A DNA stretch of 64,000 nucleotides from Agrilactobacillus yilanensis (GCF_003946725.1 NZ_RHOY01000006.1:1-64000), one strand, 5' to 3'; counted from the first letter of the stretch, positions 16,661 to 26,069 are shown. The notes: generated from the sequence alone by a model not told the origin. A program made the numbers and translations.

Positions 16661-18067
16661 ATGAAAAAAGCAATTAAAGGTTCCTGTACCACAATCTTAG
16701 TGGGGAAAAAGGCTTCGATTGATGGCTCCACGATGATCTCCAGAAATGACGATGGTCATGAAGCTTTAGATCCTCAGCGTTTTGTCGTTGTAAAACCGGA
16801 AGATCAGCCCCAACATTACCAAGCTAAAATTAGTGGTGTGCAAATTGAGCTGCCCGATAATCCCCTGCGTTATACAGCGATTCCCAATGCGATTTTGGAC
16901 AATGGGATTTGGCCGGCCGCTGGGATTAATGGGGTTAATGTGGCCATGTCTGCGACTGAAACCATCACCACGAATCCACGGGTTTTAGGGATTGATCCTT
17001 TTGTCGCAACGGGTATTGGTGAAGAAGATTTGGTGACTTTAGTCTTGCCTTATATCCATAGTGCAAAAGAAGGGGTTGAACGTTTAGGTGCCCTTTTGGC
17101 AGAATATGGGACTTATGAACCTAACGGCATTGCTTTTTCAGATCAAGAAGAAATTTGGTGGTTAGAAACGATCGGCGGTCATCACTGGGCTGCTTGCCGT
17201 ATTCCTGATGATGCGTATGTTGTTGCACCTAATCGCATGAATATTGACCATTTTGATTTCGAATCTCCAGATACCCTCTGTTCCGCAGATTTAAAAGATT
17301 TAATTGAACAATACCATTTGAATCCTGATTTTGATGGCTACAACTTCCGGCATATTTTTGGCAGTGCCTCGATTAAAGATACGGTCTACAACAATCCCCG
17401 GACTTGGTTCGGTCAAAAATATTTCAATCCTGAAACCCCTGATGATCCGATGGCTCAAGATTTGCCATTCATTTGCCGTGCCAATCGCAAGATCACGATT
17501 GAGGATGTCAAATTCGTATTGAGTTCTCATTTCGAAAATACTAAATACGATCCTTATGGGGCTGGTAGTGAGACGGATAAAACACTATTCCGGCCAATTG
17601 GTATTAATCGGAATCATGATGTGCATATTTTACAAATTAGAAACCATGTTCCGGCCGAAATCGCTGGGATTCACTGGTTAGCTTATGGGGCCAATACGTT
17701 TAATACGGTGGTGCCATTTTATACAAATGTGCAAGATACGCCGGCGGTTTATAAAGATGCGGACGGGACTTTTGATATGACTAAGATGTATTGGCTCAGC
17801 TGTACAACAGCGCTTTTGGGCGATACGGATTATGATTTATATGTGGATTTGCGCAATACTTTTGAATTAGAGGCCATGGGGGCTTATCATCAAATTCAAA
17901 ACGAAACTGATGCTAATTTAAAGGCGCAAAAAGATATTCCGGCTTATCTTGAAGCGGCAAATGCTGCTTTGGCGGATGAATCTTTCAAACGTCAAACAAA
18001 ATTATTGGGCGATATGGTTATTCTAGGGTCCAATAAAATGAAATTACGTTATAACTTAAACGATTAG
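16661..18067 (+). CDS. pepD: C69-family dipeptidase
   Basis: 468 residues, the usual PepD length in lactobacilli. The N-terminal nucleophile Cys stands in [19 protein letters not shown], with ISRNDD after it, the family hallmark; residues before the Cys would be removed. It is a cytosolic enzyme that hydrolyses many dipeptides in the last step of peptide use. It is monocistronic, with its own promoter and terminator. Lactobacilli carry several paralogues, so the exact letter is not assigned. Confidence 0.9.
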   Translation: MKKAIKGSCTTILVGKKASIDGSTMISRNDDGHEALDPQRFVVVKPEDQPQHYQAKISGVQIELPDNPLRYTAIPNAILDNGIWPAAGINGVNVAMSATETITTNPRVLGIDPFVATGIGEEDLVTLVLPYIHSAKEGVERLGALLAEYGTYEPNGIAFSDQEEIWWLETIGGHHWAACRIPDDAYVVAPNRMNIDHFDFESPDTLCSADLKDLIEQYHLNPDFDGYNFRHIFGSASIKDTVYNNPRTWFGQKYFNPETPDDPMAQDLPFICRANRKITIEDVKFVLSSHFENTKYDPYGAGSETDKTLFRPIGINRNHDVHILQIRNHVPAEIAGIHWLAYGANTFNTVVPFYTNVQDTPAVYKDADGTFDMTKMYWLSCTTALLGDTDYDLYVDLRNTFELEAMGAYHQIQNETDANLKAQKDIPAYLEAANAALADESFKRQTKLLGDMVILGSNKMKLRYNLND

Positions 18068-18071
18068 ACAA

Positions 18072-18118
18072 TTGAAAAAGAGGCTCGGTCAATTTATTTG
18101 GCCTGGCCCCTTTTTTGG
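18072..18118 (+). terminator. terminator of pepD
   Basis: A G+C-rich stem (AGAGGCTCGGTCAA with TTGGCCTGGCCCCTTT, a few mismatches) followed by a T run directly after the pepD stop. Confidence 0.65.
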
Positions 18119-18126
18119 TTTGTTTG

Positions 18127-18241
18127 AAACGCGCTCACTAGAGCAAAGCTCTCACCTAACTACGAATCTTTTGTGTGTCTGACGACACCCTGCAAGATCC
18201 TAGGTTAGTGCTCGAGGCTTTCCCGCTCTAGTTCGCGCTCT
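18127..18241 (-). repeat. modular hairpin element, unit C1 (type 1 arms)
   Basis: Minus-strand orientation. It has the same outer arms as A1 and B1 but a different apical module (ATCTT/AAGAT, GTGT/ACAC), showing that apical parts are exchangeable. Confidence 0.85.
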
Positions 18242-18248
18242 GGTTTTG

Positions 18249-18360
18249 AAACGCGCTCCTAAAGACTGATTTCTGCGCTTAGCTACTGACAATTTACATA
18301 ACTACGTCTCACTCACAAGCCAAAAGCGGGCTTATGTCGGTTCTATTTTGTGTTGGTTTT
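18249..18360 (-). repeat. hairpin element, unit C2 (hybrid)
   Basis: Begins like type 4 (AAAGACTGATTTCTGCGCTT), switches to the type 3 middle (TGACAATTTACATAAC and apical part) and loses the matching other arm. It is a recombinant between two element types. Confidence 0.7.
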
Positions 18361-18363
18361 CTG

Positions 18364-18478
18364 AAACGCGCTCACCAACACTGATTTCTACATATAACTA
18401 CGCCTTGTTGCCAGTCGCTGGCGACTGTCTGCCAAGTCTAGGTTATATTGCGAAATCACCCGTGTTGGTTCGCGCTCT
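18364..18478 (-). repeat. modular hairpin element, unit C3 (type 2 arms)
   Basis: Minus-strand copy of the A2/D2 type. Its 5' end is 3 nt from the stop codon of the AEC permease gene, which runs on the same strand. Confidence 0.87.
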
Positions 18479-18481
18479 GAA

Positions 18482-19405
18482 TTATGTAATTGCGAATACG
18501 ATTGGTATGGTGATTAGGCTCATGAGTGTGGATAGGCTCATGAGGCTGATGGCGGGGCTGGCGTCTTGGTGGGCTTGTAGGGTGAATAATACGCCTAGGC
18601 TGGCGGCGGGGCAGGCGGCTAACAGTAGGCTGACGGATAGGCCCATGCCCTGTACACCTAAAGCGGTCATTAAATAAAAAGCGATTATGGGAAATATTAA
18701 ATTTCGCAGGCTTAGGCCTACTAAAATCGGTAAATTTAAGGCATCTCGATTAAATCGCAGTTTTGCCAAGCTATTCCCCACGATTATCATTGATAACGGT
18801 GTGTTTGCATCACTAATATAATTAATGGCCTGACTCAGAATTGACGGTAATTGTATGGAACCTATAAAAATGATTAAGCCGATAATAATGGCAATAATAT
18901 TAGGGTTTAACATAATTTGTTTAAACATGGCCCAAGGGGTCTGTTTTGTCTGTTGGGTTCGAAATAAAGAAACGCCGTGGGACCAATTAAAAATATTAAA
19001 AACGGCCATGGATACCACCGCATAAAAGACCCCTTGCGTCCCAAATAATGCGCCGGCTAACGGGATGCCTAAAAAGCCCACGTTGGGATAAACACTGCTA
19101 TAAATCGCAATGCGTTGCAGGTTTTTATTTTTAACCCGCTTAAAAATTAAGCCAGCTAAGATCGCTGCCACCGCATAAACCATTAAAACGGCCAAGCCTA
19201 AAAATAAAAGTTCGTGCAGCCGGCTTGCTGAAAAAGTCTGGCGGAAGGCCTTAATTATTAAACAAGGGCCAATAATCATTAATAAAATATTTGTTAAATC
19301 ATCTGATGTCTGCTCATGCATCAAATGCAGCTTATTAATCACAAAACCCACAGCCATCAAAATAAACATCAATGCAATTTGATTAGCCAACCCACTAAGT
19401 GTCAT
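18482..19405 (-). CDS. AEC-family (auxin efflux carrier/malate permease) transporter
   Basis: A 307-residue membrane protein with about ten helices in two five-helix halves, each with the family pattern of a broken helix containing NVGFLGIP and, in the second half, AACPAASLGV. Lactobacillar relatives include malate permeases (MleP), but the substrate cannot be read from the sequence. It is divergent from a MarR-type gene and has a strong promoter with an operator just downstream. Its stop codon is followed at once by three hairpin elements. Confidence 0.87.
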   Translation of the reverse strand: MTLSGLANQIALMFILMAVGFVINKLHLMHEQTSDDLTNILLMIIGPCLIIKAFRQTFSASRLHELLFLGLAVLMVYAVAAILAGLIFKRVKNKNLQRIAIYSSVYPNVGFLGIPLAGALFGTQGVFYAVVSMAVFNIFNWSHGVSLFRTQQTKQTPWAMFKQIMLNPNIIAIIIGLIIFIGSIQLPSILSQAINYISDANTPLSMIIVGNSLAKLRFNRDALNLPILVGLSLRNLIFPIIAFYLMTALGVQGMGLSVSLLLAACPAASLGVLFTLQAHQDASPAISLMSLSTLMSLITIPIVFAIT

Positions 19406-19431
19406 CTTAAGATCCCTTTTCTAAGAAAATA

Positions 19432-19493
19432 TAATAGACTTGTCTATTAAATATTGCTATTTTTTATTATAACGGGTTTAATGGTCTTGTCAA
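19432..19493. promoter_or_regulatory. AEC promoter and MarR-type operator
   Basis: Minus strand: TTGACA (19493-19488), 16-nt spacer and TATAAT (19471-19466). A perfect palindrome, TAATAGAC (19432-19439), TT, GTCTATTA (19442-19449), lies just after the transcription start. It is the size expected for a MarR dimer and would block the permease gene. Confidence 0.78.
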
Positions 19494-19518
19494 CGATTCT
19501 AGCGGGAGGTTTGTACGT

Positions 19519-19944
19519 ATGCTGTCTTATTTGAGCAAATACATTGCTGGTATTTACCGGCAATCCAAAATTGATATTAACCAACAATTTCAAAGTCTGG
19601 GATTAAAAGCAACTGAAGGCGATTTGCTTTTGTTTTTACATGACAATCCTGGCTTATCACAAAAGAAAGTTGCTGTTTTAATGGTTCTAGATCCTAGTTT
19701 GATCGGCCGTGACATCCAACATTTGATTAAATTAGACTACGTTGTCCGCCGACCATCCGAGACTGACAGCCGGGTGAATTTAGTTTATTTGACCCCGCTA
19801 GGTGAGCAATTGGTTCAGAATTTACGCCAAATTTTGACTCAGTGGTGGACGACGTTATTTGCGGAAACGGCTACTGCGGACCAAACTGAAACTGGAGTGC
19901 AGCTGGAACAACTTTATGACACGATTATTCGCCGAAATTTATAA
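19519..19944 (+). CDS. MarR-family transcriptional regulator
   Basis: 141 residues; winged helix around TEGDLLLFLHDNPGLSQKKVA and the beta-wing RRPSETDSRVNLVYLTPLG with the DxR signature. GGGAGG lies upstream of the ATG. It is divergent from the AEC permease, with a palindromic operator between them, so it probably represses the permease in response to a small acid or phenolic ligand. Confidence 0.9.
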   Translation: MLSYLSKYIAGIYRQSKIDINQQFQSLGLKATEGDLLLFLHDNPGLSQKKVAVLMVLDPSLIGRDIQHLIKLDYVVRRPSETDSRVNLVYLTPLGEQLVQNLRQILTQWWTTLFAETATADQTETGVQLEQLYDTIIRRNL

Positions 19945-20079
19945 TCTTTTAAAATTAAATTTATTTTTTTATAAAGCCATTAGAGTCATAGGTTTCTAAT
20001 CATTAAAAATGAGTTAGTTCACATCAGATTTTTAATTTATGCTTTACAAATTTTTAAAAGGTGTTAATATGAGTTTCAC

Positions 20080-20362
20080 AGAATAAAAACGAGAAGAAAG
20101 AGGAGTAAGATCTTTCAGCCTGACAGTGAATTGGGATTAGTGGAAACCCAACCAGCGTTGATTTATCCGAAAAACACTTTCTTAGTTGCTGATTGAAATG
20201 ACATCATTTGTCACAGTAGGTTCAGCCGTTACCGGTACGTTACCATCGGCAGAGTATGTTAGTACTCTTATTGAGGTGGTTTATTAATTTAAACAACTTG
20301 GGTGGTACCGCGAAAGTCTTTCGTCCCTATGCATTTAGGGATGGGAGGCTTTTTATTTTGCA
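20080..20362 (+). ncRNA. T-box riboswitch (asparagine) of asnA
   Basis: Stem I base AGAAAG (20095-20100) pairs with CTTTCT (20177-20182). An AGTA-containing internal loop faces the specifier AAC (20173-20175), an Asn codon. The T-box GGGTGGTACCGCG lies at 20300-20312, and a 15-bp terminator stem (20315-20350) is followed by TTTTTATTTT. Uncharged tRNA-Asn would stabilise the antiterminator and allow asnA transcription. Confidence 0.93.
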
Positions 20363-20402
20363 TCCAGACACCTAAAACTATATTAATTAAAGGAGACTTA
20401 TC

Positions 20403-21410
20403 ATGCATTTAATTATTCCAAAGTCATATGATCCAAAACTTTCTGTCAAAGAAACCCAACAAGCAATCCGCTATATTCGGGAAACTTTTCAAGACGAATT
20501 TGGCAAAGAACTCAATCTATCCCGGCTTTCTGCACCAATGTTTGTCGACAAGGCAACTGGGATCAATGATAATTTGAATGGCATTGAACAACCTGTCTCT
20601 TTTACAATGAAGGACATGCCTGGCAAAACCATTGAAATTGTGCATTCTTTAGCTAAATGGAAACGTGTCGCCCTGAAACGTTACGGCTTTGACATGCATG
20701 AAGGTCTCTACACAAACATGAATGCCATCCGTAAAGATGAAGATTTAGATAACTTCCACTCCGCATACGTTGACCAATGGGACTGGGAAAAAGTGATCGA
20801 CAAAAAAGAACGGACAATGGCCACATTACAAAGCACCGTCCGCACTATTTTCAAAGTTATTAAACATATGGAACATGAAGTTTGGTACAAATTTCCGCAA
20901 GCTGTACACAAATTACCTGATGACATCCACTTTTTAACGACACAGGAATTAGAAGATTTGTATCCTGATCTAGAACCGCATGAACGTGAAGAAGCCATCT
21001 GTAAAAAATACGGCTGTGTCTTTTTAATGCAAATTGGCGGCGTCCTCAAGAGCGGCAAACGCCATGACGGCCGGGCACCTGACTATGACGACTGGTCTTT
21101 AAACGGCGACATCTTATTCTGGTATGAACCTTTAGAAACCGTCTTAGAAGTCTCCAGCATGGGCATCCGAGTTGATGAAGACGCCATGTTACGCCAATTA
21201 AAGGAACTTAACGCCGAGGACCGACTAAGCCTACCTTATCACAAAATGATCGAAAACAAAGAACTCCCATACACCATCGGCGGCGGCATCGGCCAATCTC
21301 GCCTATGCATGCTCCTCTTAGGCAAAGCCCACGTCGGCGAAGTCCAAGCCAGCATCTGGCCCCAAGACATGATCGACGAATGCGAAAAACACCAAATCCA
21401 AATATTATAG
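20403..21410 (+). CDS. asnA: aspartate-ammonia ligase (asparagine synthetase A)
   Basis: 335 residues, full length for AsnA, a class II aaRS-like enzyme that makes asparagine from aspartate, ammonia and ATP in the cytosol. Visible family motifs are [35 protein letters not shown], the [10 protein letters not shown] segment and the C-terminal [21 protein letters not shown] in parts. AAAGGAG precedes the ATG. The T-box just upstream sets expression by tRNA-Asn charging. A hairpin element starts 4 nt after the stop. Confidence 0.97.
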   Translation: MHLIIPKSYDPKLSVKETQQAIRYIRETFQDEFGKELNLSRLSAPMFVDKATGINDNLNGIEQPVSFTMKDMPGKTIEIVHSLAKWKRVALKRYGFDMHEGLYTNMNAIRKDEDLDNFHSAYVDQWDWEKVIDKKERTMATLQSTVRTIFKVIKHMEHEVWYKFPQAVHKLPDDIHFLTTQELEDLYPDLEPHEREEAICKKYGCVFLMQIGGVLKSGKRHDGRAPDYDDWSLNGDILFWYEPLETVLEVSSMGIRVDEDAMLRQLKELNAEDRLSLPYHKMIENKELPYTIGGGIGQSRLCMLLLGKAHVGEVQASIWPQDMIDECEKHQIQIL

Positions 21411-21413
21411 AAC

Positions 21414-21530
21414 AGAGCGCGACAAGCTACGGGTTGACAATGCACATAACCTAGACTTACGACATAAGCCCGGTCTTGGCTTGTGAGTAAGGCGTAGTTA
21501 TGTAAATTGTCAGTAGCTTGGAGCGCGTTT
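21414..21530 (+). repeat. modular hairpin element, unit D1 (type 3 arms)
   Basis: Starts 4 nt after the asnA stop. Outer helix GCGC/GCGC, tandem GA mismatch, perfect arm CAAGCTAC/GTAGCTTG, GGGT bulge, TGACAAT/ATTGTCA and ACATAAC/GTTATGT. It gives the clearest compensatory changes against B4. Confidence 0.9.
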
Positions 21531-21535
21531 AAGCC

Positions 21536-21651
21536 AGAGCGCGAACCAACACGGGTTGATTTCGCAATATAACCTAGACTTGGCAGATAGTCGCTGGCGA
21601 CTAGCAACAAGGCGTAGTTATATGTAGAAATCAGTGTTGGTGAGCGCGTTT
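21536..21651 (+). repeat. modular hairpin element, unit D2 (type 2 arms)
   Basis: A near-identical copy of A2, 21 kb away. It ends 16 nt before the stop codon of the convergent DUF454 gene. Confidence 0.88.
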
Positions 21652-21666
21652 AAAACCAACCACACA

Positions 21667-22065
21667 CTATTTAATCGTCTTAATTCTAAAAATAAAGACA
21701 TAATTATGTACAAGAATACCAACGATCAGCAGAATTCTAGCATGAATTGAATCTATTAAAAAGAAACTAATTAACATCATTGTGCTGGCAAGCAACTGGA
21801 TCCACAGCTTTTGTTTCAGAGGCATCCCCTTTTGCTCAACATAATCTTTTAAATGTTTCTGATAGAGTTTCGTATTTTCAATCCAGTTTTGAAACCTCTT
21901 ACTGCTCTTCGAAAAACAAAATACCGCTAGTAATAAAAATGGCGTTGTCGGTAGTAGCGGGACAAAACTACCAATGGCACCTAGTGCAAAAAATATATAA
22001 CCGCCGCAAATATAAATTATCTTCTTCAGAAATTTTCTCCTTATAAACCAGTGGGTCAAAAACAT
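21667..22065 (-). CDS. DUF454 (YbaN-like) inner membrane protein
   Basis: 132 residues with three or four hydrophobic helices and the DUF454 core GAIGSFVPLLPTTPFLLLAVFCFSKSS (in parts). Function is unknown; relatives are small membrane proteins. It stands alone between hairpin element D2 and a terminator. No obvious ribosome site better than the one before the ATG at 22065 was found. Confidence 0.82.
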   Translation of the reverse strand: MFLTHWFIRRKFLKKIIYICGGYIFFALGAIGSFVPLLPTTPFLLLAVFCFSKSSKRFQNWIENTKLYQKHLKDYVEQKGMPLKQKLWIQLLASTMMLISFFLIDSIHARILLIVGILVHNYVFIFRIKTIK

Positions 22066-22143
22066 CAGGCCTGCTGTAAAGCTTGTAACTATTGTTTGTA
22101 GCGTATTATTAATTATAGCATTTGCACGATTTAATTGAACACC

Positions 22144-22187
22144 ACAAAAAAGGCAGATTTCGCACTTAGCGAATCTGCCTTTTTGTG
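22144..22187. terminator. terminator of the CMD-SDR-NTF2-NmrA operon (bidirectional)
   Basis: AAAAAGGCAGATT and AATCTGCCTTTTT form a long stem with flanking A and T runs, 20 bp past the last stop of the operon. Confidence 0.82.
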
Positions 22188-22208
22188 TTGTTTCCTATTA
22201 AAACTACT

Positions 22209-22811
22209 TTATGATTCCGGTGTATTTAAGCCCACACTATTTTTGACATATAACGTATCATCTAATGCCAACCGTTTTACTAAATCAGCAATACTGCTAA
22301 TCGACACATCATGCCCCCCAAAAGGCTGGCCTTTTTCAGTGACATCATAGTTCACTGGACCATTTGTAAACCAACCTGGGCGAATAACGGTATAGTCTAA
22401 ATCGGACGCCTCAATGACATCTGCCGCAGCCCGATAAGTCTGCAAGACAGGATTATGCGCCAAATTACCAGCTGAACCAACTGATGCGGGGATTTCATCA
22501 TAAATTCCCATTGACGTAATAAACAGTAACCGGGACACCCCGTTACGCTGCATTGCCGCCACAATCTGATTGGCAAACGCCTTAAGATTACCGCTTAATG
22601 CCGCAAAAACCACGTCTTGCCCTTGCATAGCTTGATCTAAATCAGCATCATTCATCACATTGCCAGCTATTAATTGTACCCCATCCGTCTTCGTTAAAGC
22701 AGCCGTGTGCCGTGCAAATAACGTTAATTTCACCGCTTTTTCAGCCGCTAATACTGCCGTTGCTGCTCGTCCCAATGTGCCTGTCGCACCAATAATTAAT
22801 ACATTTGTCAT
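22209..22811 (-). CDS. NAD(P)-binding NmrA/SDR-like protein
   Basis: A 200-residue atypical SDR. The Rossmann loop is GATGTLGRA near residue 8; RPGWFTNGPVNYD near the C-terminus is typical of the NmrA/YwnB-like branch. It lacks the YxxxK pair of classical SDRs, so it may be a redox sensor or an oxidoreductase of unknown substrate. It is the last gene of a four-gene operon. Confidence 0.83.
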   Translation of the reverse strand: MTNVLIIGATGTLGRAATAVLAAEKAVKLTLFARHTAALTKTDGVQLIAGNVMNDADLDQAMQGQDVVFAALSGNLKAFANQIVAAMQRNGVSRLLFITSMGIYDEIPASVGSAGNLAHNPVLQTYRAAADVIEASDLDYTVIRPGWFTNGPVNYDVTEKGQPFGGHDVSISSIADLVKRLALDDTLYVKNSVGLNTPES

Positions 22812-22824
22812 TGTTATCCGCTCC

Positions 22825-23196
22825 TTAAAAGGTACTGGCTTCTTGTTTAGAAATCAGCCAAACCCCATTGTCTTTTATAAAATACATTTTCATTGCTAAC
22901 GGCCAAACATGTACGGCACTGCCCCACACACTGGCTTTAACTTTATTTTGACCAATCAAACTGGCCTGATGCGCTGAGACCTGCAAAATCTCAAGCCCCA
23001 CTTCCTCAGAATTAAAATAGCGCATTTCTTCATTTTGAATTTGATCAATCCACTCTAATTTTGGCTGAACATAGCCGGTCATATGCGTTAGCGTCATCGT
23101 TGGCGCTAAGATTTGAGCGAGACGGGCCACATCTTTAGTCACCATCGCCTCATTTTCAGCCCGGTAAAGTGCGGTAATCGTTTGGGCATCTGTCAA
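22825..23196 (-). CDS. NTF2-like (SnoaL/DUF4440-type) protein
   Basis: 123 residues with a start (ALYRAENEAMVTKDVARLAQIL) and end (GVWLISKQEAS) typical of NTF2-fold small proteins, which form a cone-shaped pocket and act as isomerases, hydrolases or ligand binders. No catalytic set can be assigned. It lies 12 bp after the SDR gene and 13 bp before the NmrA-like gene. Confidence 0.75.
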   Translation of the reverse strand: MTDAQTITALYRAENEAMVTKDVARLAQILAPTMTLTHMTGYVQPKLEWIDQIQNEEMRYFNSEEVGLEILQVSAHQASLIGQNKVKASVWGSAVHVWPLAMKMYFIKDNGVWLISKQEASTF

Positions 23197-23208
23197 AAAA
23201 TCACCTCA

Positions 23209-24039
23209 TTAATCTAGATAATCAGTGGATCTAGCAATCTCGGTTTCCGTCTTATACGTGGCCACCCGTTCTTCCAGCCGCTGAATCGTCGCCTGCAATG
23301 CCTGAGAACCTAATACTAAATGCAATGGGGTATCTGGTTGGTCGACACTTTCGATAATTCGGCTGGCCATTTTTTCAGGATCGCCAGGTGCTAAACCATT
23401 AGCTGGATCTAACATTTTCAAAAAACTATGAGTTGGCCCATCATATTCCGGCATCAAGTTGGCCACATGGGCACTACCGTATCTAAATTCTGTCCGGGCG
23501 CCACCGGGTTCTACAATTGTCATCCCGATCCCAAAAGCTTGGACTTCTTGGGCCACGGATTCTACAAAACCTTCAATGCCAAATTTTGTAGCGTGATACA
23601 TCGAATTTCCTGGATAAGCCACTTGACCCCCATAAGACGAAATTTGGATGATATGTCCGCTCTTTTGGGCCCGTAAAAAAGGTAGTGCGGTTCGAATCAC
23701 TTGAATTGGCCCCGTCAAATTCGTGGCGATGATTTGGGCCACTTGATCATCATTTAATTCTTCCGCTGCCCCAAACAAGCCATATCCGGCATTATTCACC
23801 AACACATCAATTTTGCCATGGCGTTGAAAAGCGGATTGAATTACGTCATGGACGGCGGCCACATCGGTCACATCTAATACTTGGCTATCTAAAGTCTTTG
23901 GGTATTGTTTTTGTAAATCGGCGATCTTCTTCGTGTTACGCACCGTTCCGATGACCGTATTGCCTGCAGCTAATAATTGCTTTGTCATTGCCAAACCAAA
24001 ACCACTGCTAATGCCTGTAATCAACCATGTTTTTGTCAT
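23209..24039 (-). CDS. SDR family oxidoreductase
   Basis: 276 residues; cofactor loop TGISSGFG, NNAGYG, SSYGGQVAYPG, and YHATKFG (YxxxK). It belongs to the group of SDRs with a longer C-terminal lid and Arg in TVRNTKK, so NADP(H) is likely. It sits second in the operon, after the CMD protein, and may reduce the same compound. The substrate is unknown. Confidence 0.9.
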   Translation of the reverse strand: MTKTWLITGISSGFGLAMTKQLLAAGNTVIGTVRNTKKIADLQKQYPKTLDSQVLDVTDVAAVHDVIQSAFQRHGKIDVLVNNAGYGLFGAAEELNDDQVAQIIATNLTGPIQVIRTALPFLRAQKSGHIIQISSYGGQVAYPGNSMYHATKFGIEGFVESVAQEVQAFGIGMTIVEPGGARTEFRYGSAHVANLMPEYDGPTHSFLKMLDPANGLAPGDPEKMASRIIESVDQPDTPLHLVLGSQALQATIQRLEERVATYKTETEIARSTDYLD

Positions 24040-24053
24040 ATTTTTATGCTCCT

Positions 24054-24806
24054 TTAAGCTTCTGCGGCCTCATTGACACACCGTAACGCATTCAAGCTGC
24101 GGGGGTAGCCAATAAAGGGAATATTTTGTGAAATAATTTTAATCAAATAAGCTTTGTCATTGCCCAGTTTCAAATTTGCCTTAGCGTGGCTGACCAATTG
24201 GGGTTCAGCACCACCTTGCCCAGATAAAAAACAAAAAGTGATCATTTCCCGTTGTTTTTTAGTTAAGCCGGTCCGGGTATAATAATCGCCAAAACAATTA
24301 TCCGTCAGCCAGTAATTAATATGCTGGCTTTCTTCAGGACCCGTGTGCCAAAAGCCTTGCATTGACGCACCAAAGATCGCAACTTGTGCCTGCTCGCCGG
24401 CTGTTAAACGATCCTTTTCAGTGGTCGTTTTTTGTGAAGCTAACGGTAAGCTAATGCCTCGGTCAGTAAAGATCTCATTGGTTGCTTTCAAAAATGGAAA
24501 GACCCGGCCGATACCTAAGTAAGCAACGGCTTGATAAACAATTTCTTTAATTTCAATCGGTGTCACGCCGAAGTTCAAAGCTGCGGGCACCATCGCTTTG
24601 AATTCGTCAATGCCTTGACACCCCAGCAAGGTGGCCAAAATGGACATGAATCGAGTAGGCTCATCTAAAGTCACTTTTTGAAGCACTTCGTCAAACGCAA
24701 AGTTATCAAACGCTTCAATAAATTCAGGATCCGTTTCTAAAAATTTAGAATGATAATTGGGAAACATTTTTTCGTGATAGTTTTTAGCAGCTTCATGTAT
24801 TGACAT
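24054..24806 (-). CDS. carboxymuconolactone decarboxylase-family protein (two CMD domains)
   Basis: 250 residues. The start at 24806 is taken because GGAGG lies 8 nt upstream; an earlier in-frame ATG at 24863 has no site. Two CMD-like halves are visible, the first around residues 30-110, the second around 140-240. Such double proteins are common in lactobacilli with SDRs; some have peroxidase-like activity through Cys pairs, but the EXXC-type pair is not clear here. It is the first gene of the operon. Confidence 0.8.
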   Translation of the reverse strand: MSIHEAAKNYHEKMFPNYHSKFLETDPEFIEAFDNFAFDEVLQKVTLDEPTRFMSILATLLGCQGIDEFKAMVPAALNFGVTPIEIKEIVYQAVAYLGIGRVFPFLKATNEIFTDRGISLPLASQKTTTEKDRLTAGEQAQVAIFGASMQGFWHTGPEESQHINYWLTDNCFGDYYTRTGLTKKQREMITFCFLSGQGGAEPQLVSHAKANLKLGNDKAYLIKIISQNIPFIGYPRSLNALRCVNEAAEA

Positions 24807-24977
24807 AGATATATCCTCCGTTTTGCAAGTTTTAACATTTCTATGTTTCACATTGTAAAGCAAAAAACGCCGGGAACCAATTTCAAAAAGTGTTGCTATT
24901 CATAAGTAAAACTTATCAATCAAAATCAGCCCATAAAAAATAGACCGTTTAGCGACTTGTCCAGGTCGTTGGGCCAC

Positions 24978-25877
24978 TTATTGGGCCGGGATTAACTTCT
25001 CAAACTGCGCTTTTAAGATCAGCGCAAAACTCTCAATGTAATAACCGGAATTATCTTGTTTCCAAAAGGCGTAATAATGCTGTACAACAGGTCGTTTCTG
25101 TTGGACTAGTCGTAAAATTCGACTGACGGACTGGTCAATCTTGTCTTGATTTTGATCATTTCGTAACCAAAAACCTTGATTTGAAGCCACTAACATTTCT
25201 GCTTCATCATTTGAGCCCACAATTCTAAATTCGCTGGTAACCCCCAAAATTTCTCGGTAGTAGGTCATTTCGTTAGCTTGCTGCTGCGGGCTAACGACTA
25301 AAATACACGGTAAATCGGCCAGTGTTTTTAGCGTGACTGTTTCCGTGATTTCTGGTAGGGCTTGCTTGGCCACAGCCACGGATAAATGGGTGGTAATCAG
25401 CGGTTCGTTATTATAATTTTCAGACAGTGCCCGCCGCTGATCGCTAAAAATCACGTCAATTTGATCGGTACGCAATAAATCATAGAGCTGTTCATGGGTG
25501 CCGTTGCTAATTTTTAACTTTACTTGAGGATATCGCTGTGAAAATTCGGCGACGGCTTGTAAAAATTGAGCTGAACCAAAGTTTTGGATATACCCCACGT
25601 GTAAAACGGCGGCTTCTAAATTGGCCGCTTGAATTGTCCCTTGCTGCAATTGTTGCACGGCTTGCAACACGGCTGGCCCGTGACTGTAAAAATAAGTGCC
25701 GGCCGGGGTTAATTCAAAGCTGCGGCCCACTCGAGTTAACAGCGGGGTCCCTAGATTGTTTTCTAGTTCTTTGATTTGCTGGGAAATCGCGGATTGGGAA
25801 ATATGGCAAGCTGCTGCAGCTTTTGTAAAACTATGGGCGTCAACGACGGCGATGAAATATTTAATTTGCTGAATCAT
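24978..25877 (-). CDS. LysR-family transcriptional regulator
   Basis: 299 residues, standard LysR length. The DNA-binding part (SFTKAAAACHISQSAISQQIKELE, TPLLTRVGRSFELTPAG) is followed by a periplasmic-binding-protein-like effector domain. It lies upstream of the CMD operon on the same strand, 171 bp apart, and could control it. A truncated hairpin element lies just upstream of its ATG. Confidence 0.9.
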   Translation of the reverse strand: MIQQIKYFIAVVDAHSFTKAAAACHISQSAISQQIKELENNLGTPLLTRVGRSFELTPAGTYFYSHGPAVLQAVQQLQQGTIQAANLEAAVLHVGYIQNFGSAQFLQAVAEFSQRYPQVKLKISNGTHEQLYDLLRTDQIDVIFSDQRRALSENYNNEPLITTHLSVAVAKQALPEITETVTLKTLADLPCILVVSPQQQANEMTYYREILGVTSEFRIVGSNDEAEMLVASNQGFWLRNDQNQDKIDQSVSRILRLVQQKRPVVQHYYAFWKQDNSGYYIESFALILKAQFEKLIPAQ

Positions 25878-25904
25878 GAAGCTTCCCCCTGTTTTGACCG
25901 TGAG

Positions 25905-25934
25905 CTAGGTTAGTGCTCGAGGCTTTCCCGCTCT
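25905..25934 (-). repeat. truncated hairpin element, unit E1
   Basis: Only the 5' half of a type 1 unit (minus strand: AGAGCGGGAAAGCC and GAGCACTAACCTAG) is left, next to the LysR start. It is joined to unit E2. Confidence 0.65.
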
Positions 25935-25941
25935 GGGTTTG

Positions 25942-26069
25942 AAACGCGCTCCAAAAGACTGATTTCTGCGCTTAGCTACGTCTAACTTGTAAGCGAAAAC
26001 CGCTCACGGCGTTAGTCTAGGCTATGCTCAAAATCAACCCGTCTTTTGTCGCGCTCTAGCTCGCGCTCT
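25942..26069 (-). repeat. modular hairpin element, unit E2 (type 4 arms)
   Basis: Arms CAAAAGAC/GTCTTTTG are perfect here, with TGATTTT/AAATCA inside and the CTAG/CGTAG loop. The 12 nt at 26058-26069 repeat the outer end. The unit lies inside the 3' end of pepN and provides its last codons and stop. Confidence 0.87.

Noticed and set aside
24860-24976. terminator between the LysR gene and the CMD operon
   Set aside because: Only short, interrupted GACC/GGTC pairing before an A/T run was found; not strong enough to list as a feature.
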